Below are positions 1-5,644 of a stretch of DNA of 9,870 nt, piece by piece. The DNA is from Methanocorpusculum sp. (GTDB lineage Archaea; Halobacteriota; Methanomicrobia; Methanomicrobiales; Methanocorpusculaceae). Within the stretch, counting starts at the first letter, position 1; each line of letters begins with the position of its first letter. A program made the translations under genes and the position numbers. The notes under the pieces were generated by a model. The model worked only from the letters and a program-made list of their open reading frames with translations. It was not told where the DNA came from and made no database searches. The stretch is taken from positions 1-9,870 of the forward strand of contig DALTWG010000057.1 of the NCBI GenBank assembly GCA_029987245.1. Direction: 5' to 3'.

Positions 1-551
1 CCCTCCATCCCCGCCTCACGCCCCAAAGTCACAATCAGACCGCACGCACCGATAATACCCCCTACCGGCTCATCCCTGTTCAAAACCGCCCCCGCAGCAA
101 GAACCACATCCTTCAGCCGGCTGTGCGAAAGCGCCGCAAGAACACGCGGGTGCTCAACCATAACACCCACCCCGTAGCCCCCGAGCGTAAAAACCCTGCG
201 CACGCCTAAAAGCCCGAACACCTTCACATACGCCTGCGCCATGATATAATGCCCCTCAGGCGACGTACTCTGACAGTCCCCCGCAAGCAAAAGCATCGCA
301 GGACCCCCCTCAGGGTGACAAAAGAAAATCTCATTGCGCGGCAGCCGAAGCACCGCATTCTCGTCCAGATACATCTGCGGCGGAAACAGCGTCGACGTAA
401 ACTCGGCAACCTTTACAGCATGAAACTCCCGCACCAGATGGTCAACCACTAACTTGCCCACATGCCCCACACCCGGCAGACCCGCGATGCAGACATCCGC
501 GGAATGCGCCGACACATCCTCGACAAACCAGCTGACATGTACCTGCTCCAT
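1..551 (-). CDS. PAC2-family protein (proteasome assembly chaperone-like), 3' end outside window
   Basis: This frame starts at ATG 551 and runs without a stop to the window edge, giving 183 residues of an incomplete protein. Residues 22-40 read IAGLPGVGHVGKLVVDHLV, the nucleotide-binding-like glycine loop typical of PAC2-family proteins (archaeal relatives of proteasome assembly chaperone 2, usually about 240-260 residues). Further family-like stretches are GDCQSTSPEGHY at 91-102 and the glycine-rich FTLGGYGVG at 121-129. It begins 5 bases after the nop10 stop, and a GGGGGTG sequence inside the end of nop10 can serve as ribosome binding site, so it is very likely translated from the same mRNA. 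Archaeal members commonly sit next to nop10. The biochemical role in Archaea is not settled; help in proteasome assembly is inferred from the eukaryotic relatives. Confidence in the family is high, in the function low. Confidence 0.9.
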   Translation of the reverse strand, partial: MEQVHVSWFVEDVSAHSADVCIAGLPGVGHVGKLVVDHLVREFHAVKVAEFTSTLFPPQMYLDENAVLRLPRNEIFFCHPEGGPAMLLLAGDCQSTSPEGHYIMAQAYVKVFGLLGVRRVFTLGGYGVGVMVEHPRVLAALSHSRLKDVVLAAGAVLNRDEPVGGIIGACGLIVTLGREAGME

Positions 552-556
552 GGTAT

Positions 557-739
557 CTACACCCCCGGAGTATCCGGCATATCACCGGCATGTTTCAACA
601 ACCGCCGGTACCTGCCGTATTTGTCCTGCGGCGAATATTTTGCCGGATGAACACTAACCGATGCATGACCGCACACCGGACACACATCCAAAAGAGTATA
701 GGTTTTATCAATCGGGCATTGTCTGATATGACCCCTCAT
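557..739 (-). CDS. nop10: H/ACA RNP component Nop10
   Basis: A 60-residue protein, normal for archaeal Nop10. It is a core subunit of the H/ACA ribonucleoprotein that, with Cbf5, Gar1 and L7Ae, turns target uridines of rRNA into pseudouridine. Visible are the N-terminal zinc-ribbon region (C8, then VCPVCG with C20 and C23) and the conserved HPAKYSPQDKYGRYRR segment at residues 31-46 that packs on Cbf5. The second cysteine of the usual first CxxC is absent: residues 8-11 are CPID, so position 11 is Asp. The start codon is 7 bases after the aIF2-alpha stop, and the ribosome binding site GTGAGGT overlaps that stop codon, which points to coupled translation. Identification is secure; only the state of the zinc site is uncertain. 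Confidence 0.95.
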   Translation of the reverse strand: MRGHIRQCPIDKTYTLLDVCPVCGHASVSVHPAKYSPQDKYGRYRRLLKHAGDMPDTPGV

Positions 740-746
740 GACAACC

Positions 747-1553
747 TCACTTTGCTTTCTGCTTATCCTGAATCAGCTTACCAAAGGAATCCGGACGCGC
801 CCCTTCGGGATTTGCCCGCTCCATAACACCGATAGCCGCCTCCGCCGCCTTTTTCAGCGCCTTGTTGGCAGTCTTGTAATCGAATGCGGTAACCTTGATA
901 CGATAATTCGGCGCACCGAGATAAAGCAACTCAATCTCGGCACCTTCCACCTTGGGCTCCGCGCTTCTCAGCGCACGACGGATAATATTGACACCGTCAG
1001 GTTTCGTGGACGTCAGCTCCAGAATACCGCTTACCGTTACCTTCTGGATTCTGACATTTTCCTGCGCAATCTTTAAAAGCGCCTCCTTTGCCGCATCATT
1101 GAGCTTCAGTCTGCCAAGCGTCTTTTCGGTGTCGATAACCACCTGCTCAAACGCATGGTACAGAGAACCCTTTCCAACGGCATAAAGCTCGTCTTCGAAC
1201 TCCTCCTCAGACGTGCCGGAGTTTTTGCTTGCAAAGGAAATCCACTTGTGAGCTTTCTGCTCATTCTTCCAGTCCTGGATTTTTTCCCGGCGCTGGTGCT
1301 CGTTTACATCCTTCAAAGAGAGGTCAATATGACCCTTGGAAGCGTCAACATCCAAAACCTTACAGACAACTTTCTGCCCCTCGCGGATGTAGTCGCGGAT
1401 ATATTTTATCCAGCCGCGCGCTACCTCTGCAATCGGAATTAAACCCGGGTGGCTGTCATATTCATCCAAAGTTACAAATGCGGCGAAATCCTTGACCTCT
1501 GTAACGCTGCAGACGACAAGTTCACCTTCTTCGGGCCAGTCTCTTTCGCTCAT
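747..1553 (-). CDS. eif2a: Translation initiation factor aIF2, alpha subunit
   Basis: 268 residues, the family's usual length. aIF2-alpha is one of three subunits of the factor that carries initiator Met-tRNA to the small ribosomal subunit. Domain order is visible: an N-terminal S1/OB domain (about 8-84, with GELVVCSVTEVKDFAAFV and the conserved KGHIDLSLKDV at 73-83), a helical middle domain (about 85-170), and a C-terminal alpha/beta domain (about 171-250) that binds the gamma subunit. In the loop matching the regulatory serine region of eukaryotic eIF2-alpha the sequence is IAEVARGWIK (41-50), with no serine. The C-terminal tail is short and basic (KLIQDKQKAK). The gene lies 20 bases after rps27e and 7 before nop10, in the usual archaeal order, so an operon with both is likely. 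Confidence 0.97.
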   Translation of the reverse strand: MSERDWPEEGELVVCSVTEVKDFAAFVTLDEYDSHPGLIPIAEVARGWIKYIRDYIREGQKVVCKVLDVDASKGHIDLSLKDVNEHQRREKIQDWKNEQKAHKWISFASKNSGTSEEEFEDELYAVGKGSLYHAFEQVVIDTEKTLGRLKLNDAAKEALLKIAQENVRIQKVTVSGILELTSTKPDGVNIIRRALRSAEPKVEGAEIELLYLGAPNYRIKVTAFDYKTANKALKKAAEAAIGVMERANPEGARPDSFGKLIQDKQKAK

Positions 1554-1573
1554 CTTTGAATCTGTTTCCTGAT

Positions 1574-1762
1574 TTATTCTAACGTTTCGATGACATCAGC
1601 TTTGAGAGCTGCCTTTCCGCCGGTCGGCTCTGCAAGAACACGGCCGCAGACACTGCACTCGACAACAGAGGTTGCCTTCTCAAAGATGATCTGTTCGTTT
1701 TCACAGTCCGGGCACTTTACTTTTAAGAATTTGCTCCGGTTTTCGCGGGATGCTTTTACCAT
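1574..1762 (-). CDS. rps27e: Small-subunit ribosomal protein S27e
   Basis: A 62-residue protein of normal length for archaeal S27e, a component of the 30S ribosomal subunit. The zinc ribbon is complete: CPDC at residues 17-20 and CSVCG at 36-40, giving four cysteines C17, C20, C36 and C39. The N-terminus is basic (MVKASRENRSKFLKVKCP), as expected for an rRNA-binding protein. The ATG follows the rpl44e stop by 7 bases, and GGAGTGAT, which spans the rpl44e stop codon, is a good match to the archaeal ribosome binding site, so the two proteins are probably translated in a coupled manner. The gene pair L44e-S27e is a long-known archaeal arrangement. Nothing is missing or altered. Confidence 0.97.
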   Translation of the reverse strand: MVKASRENRSKFLKVKCPDCENEQIIFEKATSVVECSVCGRVLAEPTGGKAALKADVIETLE

Positions 1763-1769
1763 ACTTGAA

Positions 1770-2048
1770 TCACTCCGTAAGTTCGAATTTGCCTGCGCGG
1801 CATCCTGCTCTTAAGTGTGCCTTTCCGCACTCCTTGCACCGGTAGCGGATGTTGAGCTTTTTCGTCGGCTTGTCTCCTCCCGGAACCTTGCCGAACTTGC
1901 CGCGGTTGCCGATATTGCTTCTGCGTGCCTTCTGGCGGTCAATCCAGTGCATACCGGTGGTCTTTCCTTTCTTTACCTTTTCAATTTCGTGCTCGGTGTG
2001 CTTTAAGCAGAACGGGCAGTACGTGTTGAGTTTTACTGGTCTTTTCAT
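1770..2048 (-). CDS. rpl44e: Large-subunit ribosomal protein L44e
   Basis: A 92-residue protein, matching the usual length of archaeal L44e (eukaryotic eL42). It is a zinc-binding 50S subunit protein located near the tRNA exit site. The start MKRPVKLNTYCPFC is typical; zinc ligands are C11 and C14 in the first knuckle and C71 and C74 in the second (RCKECGKAHLRAG). The basic middle with GMHWIDRQKARR and IGNRGKFGKVPGG is also characteristic. It is the first gene after gins51, with 43 bases between them. A TATA-like sequence at 2076-2084 and a purine-rich AGGGGA upstream of the ATG suggest it leads the translation operon that continues into rps27e, aIF2-alpha, nop10 and the PAC2-family gene. Confidence 0.97.
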   Translation of the reverse strand: MKRPVKLNTYCPFCLKHTEHEIEKVKKGKTTGMHWIDRQKARRSNIGNRGKFGKVPGGDKPTKKLNIRYRCKECGKAHLRAGCRAGKFELTE

Positions 2049-2091
2049 TATAAATTCCCCTTCTAGGAATGAGCGTATTAAATACCCATAT
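2049..2091 (-). promoter_or_regulatory. Intergenic promoter candidate for the L44e operon
   Basis: The 43 bases between gins51 and rpl44e contain TATTTAATA at 2084-2076 on the minus strand, close to the archaeal TATA-box consensus. Start of transcription about 25-30 bases further would fall near 2050-2058, leaving a very short leader before ATG 2048. A GGGG at 2060-2057 may add ribosome binding. Read-through from priS-gins51 is also possible, so this may be an internal promoter. This is a sequence-pattern call only. Confidence 0.45.
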
Positions 2092-2811
2092 TTATTTGCG
2101 AATACTGATACTTAATGCTTTGTTGTTTTTGCACAGTATCGATGCCGTCTGTGCTGGCATAGACACTATATCTCCTGGCGAAAGAGAATATAATCGTCCG
2201 CTGAAATCCTGGAACTCTTGGATTGTGTCATGTACTGCTACCACGCAGTACTCTTCGGGAGCTTGTTCTGCACCGGAACCGGGGGTTCCGTCCCCGTCCG
2301 CGACTTCAATATCGGCGCATGCGTCAGTGCATGCGCGCGCGAGGTCTTCGTCCTCAGGCTCAGTCAGTGGTGAAGCGGTATCCGACCTGACCTGCGGTAC
2401 GAAATCATATGCAGTGGTCTCTAATGTTGGCTTTCCGTCTAAAAGAGTCTTTCGGCATGCACCGGCGGATTCAACGATAACATCATAGAGCCGGCGCTCG
2501 CCCGGGACCATTTTTCTTACCTCTTCCCGGTTGATTTCTTCGCCGTTTGCACTCGCAAGCGCAAGAAACATGATTTTTTTCATCCGCTCGGCATAGATGT
2601 CCCTGATATACTCGCGCAGGCTTTCGCGCTCTTTCATGTACGACTGCGCGCCCTCACAAAACGGGTCTTCGAGTTTGCGCACCGCATCTGCTATAGCAGA
2701 AGCGCGCGCATAGACTTCCTCGTAGAGGGTTGCCGGAATTTCGCCGAGACTTCCGGCGTTTTGCTCATCAATGAGCCAGCCGTGGAGATTTGATGCGGTG
2801 ATTTCGGCCAT
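2092..2811 (-). CDS. gins51: DNA replication complex GINS subunit Gins51
   Basis: 239 residues. GINS binds the MCM helicase and the RecJ-like Cdc45 equivalent to form the active replicative helicase, and contacts primase. The N-terminal alpha-helical A domain is seen at about 1-120, with LGEIPATLYEEVYARA (22-37) and the helical stretch MKKIMFLALASANG (77-90) followed by LVPGE-like MVPGERRLYD (101-110). A linker at about 143-186 is rich in D, E, G, P and A and low in complexity. The small C-terminal B domain at 187-237 has YCVVAVHDTIQEFQDFSGRL and LSPGDIVSMP. The A-then-B order marks the Gins51 (Sld5/Psf1-like) type rather than Gins23. The ATG follows the priS stop directly (TAGATG), and AGGAGG inside the end of priS is a strong ribosome binding site. 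The priS-gins pairing supports the call. Confidence 0.9.
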   Translation of the reverse strand: MAEITASNLHGWLIDEQNAGSLGEIPATLYEEVYARASAIADAVRKLEDPFCEGAQSYMKERESLREYIRDIYAERMKKIMFLALASANGEEINREEVRKMVPGERRLYDVIVESAGACRKTLLDGKPTLETTAYDFVPQVRSDTASPLTEPEDEDLARACTDACADIEVADGDGTPGSGAEQAPEEYCVVAVHDTIQEFQDFSGRLYSLSPGDIVSMPAQTASILCKNNKALSISIRK

Positions 2812-3954
2812 CTATGTGCCTCCTGCAAATTCTGCAATGCCGCGCGCGCACAAAAATACGGCCAGTGCCTCCGGCACGGTGTTTCTTCCGGCGGCAAGCT
2901 CGTATTTGTTTTCCAGCATGGTCATAGTGAGAGGGAATGCGCAGTCTACCTGCACCAGCCGGTCGCCGCTGAATACAACGGCGTCAATCAGGGGGTCGAA
3001 GTCGTCCAAATCGCGCACCGCAAGCGGGGTGACGCGCATGCCGGAACCGCCGTGCAGCGACCCCGGATGGCGAATCAGGCGTTTGATATCGGTTGTCACT
3101 GGTTCATCGGCCTGTGCCGCGCGCGCCAGGACATGGTTCTGAAACACTTTGTTTTCCGGATTGCAGATTTTTTTGAGGACCGGATTTACGGCTACCAGCG
3201 CGGGGTTTTCAAAAAAAAGTCCGCGCGTTTCGTCGATATGTTTGTAAAAGTCCCGCGCGGGATTTTCTTTGACGCCGATGCCGCCCAGATACGCTGCGGC
3301 ATCTTCGAATGAAAGCCCTTTAATGCGGTCCAGTTCTTCAGCTACCGCTTCGCGGTAGCGTTTCGGCCAGCCGGTTTTTGCCTTTGCATGCATCATGGCA
3401 TCAAAAGAAAGGCCGGTGCCGGAAACATAGTTTACCAGTTCGCGCCGCTCGTTTGCGCTCCAGTCGCGTACAGTCATAGACGGGATGTGGATATGGTATC
3501 CGCGTCCGCCGGAGAAGTTGACTTTCATCTCGCGTTCCTGGAAGCCGAGTTCGCCGGTAAGCATGTCAATGAGTTTGAACATCTCGTCTTTGACGCGCGC
3601 AAGCATTACATCATAGGCGGCGCGCACAATGTGGTCTGCATCAAGGTCAAATATCAAATCCGCGCCGCGCCATTCTTTTTCCTGCATGGTGGCAGCACCC
3701 GGATTTGCATAGTAGGCGGTTGAATAATAGACGTGCGCCGGCGCCATGGACTGCAGATAAGCGTCCACTTCGTCGCGGGAGGAAAAAGCGACGTGGCGGC
3801 GCATGCCGGATTTTTTGTCTTCGGAAAAATAGAGGAAACCCCACTCGCGCTCGGGCAGCGAGTCCGGTACGTAAACGGCGCCTGCGGTAGGTATTTCACC
3901 GGTATAGTAGGAATAGAAGCGCTTTTTCAGGTATTCAACGGTGGCGGGTTTCAT
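2812..3954 (-). CDS. priS: DNA primase small (catalytic) subunit PriS
   Basis: 380 residues, in the normal range for the archaeo-eukaryotic primase catalytic subunit, which makes the short primers that start DNA synthesis together with PriL. The catalytic aspartates are in IFDLDADH (101-108; D103 and D105). The nucleotide-binding SGGRGYHIH is at 148-156, and a third conserved acidic residue with its basic partners lies in TTDIKRLIRHPGSLHGGSG (287-305; D289, K291, R292, R295). Aromatic residues at the start (RFYSYYTGEI) are typical. PriL is not in the window. It starts 48 bases after elp3; I see no strong TATA box or ribosome binding site there, so its promoter is unclear. It is fused translationally by spacing (zero bases) to gins51. 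An 8-bp perfect hairpin lies in its coding sequence at 3341-3359. Confidence 0.97.
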   Translation of the reverse strand: MKPATVEYLKKRFYSYYTGEIPTAGAVYVPDSLPEREWGFLYFSEDKKSGMRRHVAFSSRDEVDAYLQSMAPAHVYYSTAYYANPGAATMQEKEWRGADLIFDLDADHIVRAAYDVMLARVKDEMFKLIDMLTGELGFQEREMKVNFSGGRGYHIHIPSMTVRDWSANERRELVNYVSGTGLSFDAMMHAKAKTGWPKRYREAVAEELDRIKGLSFEDAAAYLGGIGVKENPARDFYKHIDETRGLFFENPALVAVNPVLKKICNPENKVFQNHVLARAAQADEPVTTDIKRLIRHPGSLHGGSGMRVTPLAVRDLDDFDPLIDAVVFSGDRLVQVDCAFPLTMTMLENKYELAAGRNTVPEALAVFLCARGIAEFAGGT

Positions 3955-4002
3955 CAGGTTATGTGTATTAGTTTTGTATTGCAGGGGTTTCTTTTTTTCT
4001 CC

Positions 4003-5583
4003 TTACAGTTCCTTAATCACATACGGCCCGGTGCGCTCATAGCCGAGCTTCTGATAATACGGCCGCACCCCGACACCGGCCATAATCGCGACTTTGTCAT
4101 ACCCCGCCGCGCGCGCCGTCTCTTCCGCGCGGGAAAGCAGGTGTTTGCCGTAGGAGCGGTGCTGGCGCGCGGCTCCGGTGCCCGCCTCGCCCAAAGGCAC
4201 AATGCTTCCGTAGACATGCAGCTCGCGCACTAAAGCGGCGCCATCAAGCTCAGCCCTGAACACCTGCCCCGGAAACCGCAGGCGCACAAAGCCGATGAGC
4301 GCGGGGCCTGCGGTAACCGACAGGAAATGCTCTTTTCCCCCGCAGCAGTCATAGATAAGCGACTCGTCTTTTTCCAAAGCACTGGACGGGCGCCGCCCGA
4401 TCTCGCGACAGCGGATACAGCGGCACTCGCCGCCCGCGGCGCGCAGCCGCTCCTGCGCCATCTGGCGGATGTGGCCGTGTTTTGAGCCGGAAACAATAAG
4501 CTTTGCCGGAATATCGCGCTGAATGCGCTGCAGCCGCACATACTCCGGCAGACGCGACTTTGCATAGGCAAGAAGGTCGATTAAGTCATCCTCCGCATAG
4601 GTCTCATATTTGCCCGCGCGCCAGAGTTCCTCGAGCTCCGCGCCCGGGGTGACCAGCGTCGGATAGATTTTCAGAAAGTCCGGGCAGAAACGCGCATCGG
4701 TAAAAAGCGTGTCAAACATCTGTTTGTCGCGCTCAATGGTGCTCCCGTACAGATTCGGCATCACATGAAAGCCCACCTTGATGCCCGCATCATGCAAAAG
4801 CGTATTCGCCCGCACACTGTCTTCTACCGTGTGCCCGCGCTTGTTGAGTTCCAGCAGCGCGTCTTCGGTGTGCTGGAAACCAAGCTCGACCTTGGTCACC
4901 CCGAGGTCAAGCATCTTATTGATATGCTCCTCTTTGCACCAGTCCGGCCGGGTTTCAAAGGTGGTTGCAATGCAGCGCACATCCGCGGTCTCGTTTTCGA
5001 GCATCAGTTTACTGATGTCGCCTGCCGCGCGCGAGGGCTTTCCGGTAAACTCGTTCATGCCGCGCAGGCATTCGGATACAAACCAGTCCTGATAGACTTC
5101 GTCGCGGGCAGTCATAGTGCCGCCCATAACAATTAACTCGGCTTTGTCCACATGGTGCCCCAGCAGTTTAAACTGGGCGAGCCGCGCCTGGACCATTTTA
5201 TAGGGGTCATAGTCGTTCTGGCGCGCGCGCAGTGCCGCGGGCTCTTCGCCGGTGTAGCTTTGCGGCGAGTGAAAGACATGTTCCGGCCCGCCCGGGCAGG
5301 GAAGGCATTTCCCGTGCGGGCATTTGCAGGGGGAGGTCATGACAGCTACCGGCGCAACGCCGGATAAGGTGCGCGTCGGCTTTACCATAAGGCGCTCGCG
5401 CAGGGTTTCATATTCATCTTCGCGCGCCGCGGCAAGTATGGCGGAATTTTTCGGCATGGCATCGAGTGCATAGCGCCTGCATATGGCAAGTTTAATGCTT
5501 TGCAAATCGGTTGCCGGGCTTTCCAAAATCCGGTCGATGATTTCGCGGTAGAGTTCTTCTTCAGAAGGGTGTGCGGCAGTCAC
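4003..5583 (-). CDS. elp3: tRNA uridine-34 modification enzyme Elp3 (radical SAM / acetyltransferase)
   Basis: 526 residues, usual for archaeal Elp3. The enzyme uses S-adenosylmethionine and acetyl-CoA to begin cm5-type modification of U34 in tRNA anticodons. The radical SAM centre shows the clustered cysteines CKCPHGKCLPCPGGPE (C86, C88, C93, C96), with FHSPQSYTGEEPAALRA after it. Further core motifs are MGGT (153-156), ATTFETRPDWC (206-216), VELGFQH (232-238) and KIYPTLVTPGAELEELW (305-321). A cysteine cluster CRCIRC (387-392) forms the zinc-binding linker. The C-terminal acetyltransferase domain (about 425-526) has an acetyl-CoA loop QHRSYGKHLL (474-483; S477 replaces a common Gly) and VRPYYQKLGYERTGPYV. 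The start is GTG at 5583; no ATG lies nearby in frame before residue 43. A TATA-like box 27 bases upstream suggests a leaderless mRNA. Confidence 0.96.
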   Translation of the reverse strand: MTAAHPSEEELYREIIDRILESPATDLQSIKLAICRRYALDAMPKNSAILAAAREDEYETLRERLMVKPTRTLSGVAPVAVMTSPCKCPHGKCLPCPGGPEHVFHSPQSYTGEEPAALRARQNDYDPYKMVQARLAQFKLLGHHVDKAELIVMGGTMTARDEVYQDWFVSECLRGMNEFTGKPSRAAGDISKLMLENETADVRCIATTFETRPDWCKEEHINKMLDLGVTKVELGFQHTEDALLELNKRGHTVEDSVRANTLLHDAGIKVGFHVMPNLYGSTIERDKQMFDTLFTDARFCPDFLKIYPTLVTPGAELEELWRAGKYETYAEDDLIDLLAYAKSRLPEYVRLQRIQRDIPAKLIVSGSKHGHIRQMAQERLRAAGGECRCIRCREIGRRPSSALEKDESLIYDCCGGKEHFLSVTAGPALIGFVRLRFPGQVFRAELDGAALVRELHVYGSIVPLGEAGTGAARQHRSYGKHLLSRAEETARAAGYDKVAIMAGVGVRPYYQKLGYERTGPYVIKEL

Positions 5584-5605
5584 TGCTGTAGTATTTGGTT
5601 TGGAG

Positions 5606-5616
5606 GGGTATAAGAG
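5606..5616 (-). promoter_or_regulatory. TATA-box candidate for leaderless elp3
   Basis: On the minus strand the 61 bases between rpa and elp3 contain CTCTTATACCC, with TTATA at 5613-5609. Its centre is about 27 bases before the GTG start of elp3, the spacing from an archaeal TATA box to the transcription start. No ribosome binding site precedes the GTG. Together this fits transcription starting at or next to the start codon. Confidence 0.45.
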
Positions 5617-5620
5617 TTTC

Positions 5621-5637
5621 AGAAAAAGAGACAGATT
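5621..5637 (-). terminator. Possible oligo-T terminator after rpa
   Basis: Shortly after the rpa stop codon the minus strand has a pyrimidine run CTGTCTCTTTTTC. Archaeal RNA polymerase can stop at such T-rich tracts without a hairpin. It lies just before the elp3 promoter candidate, so it could separate the dapL-lysA-rpa transcript from elp3. The tract is short and the call is tentative. Confidence 0.25.
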
Positions 5638-5644
5638 GAACTAC

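Noticed and set aside
738..1076. Plus-strand open frame opposite aIF2-alpha
   Set aside because: The minus-strand protein is unmistakable aIF2-alpha; the opposite frame has no family features.
3247..3258. 12-base palindrome TCCCGCGCGGGA in priS
   Set aside because: It has no loop and lies in GC-rich codons; a palindrome of this length is not surprising in sequence rich in GCGC.
3733..4233. Plus-strand open frame of 166 codons across the priS-elp3 junction
   Set aside because: It overlaps the conserved N-terminus of PriS and the acetyltransferase C-terminus of Elp3 on the other strand and shows no motif or ribosome binding site.
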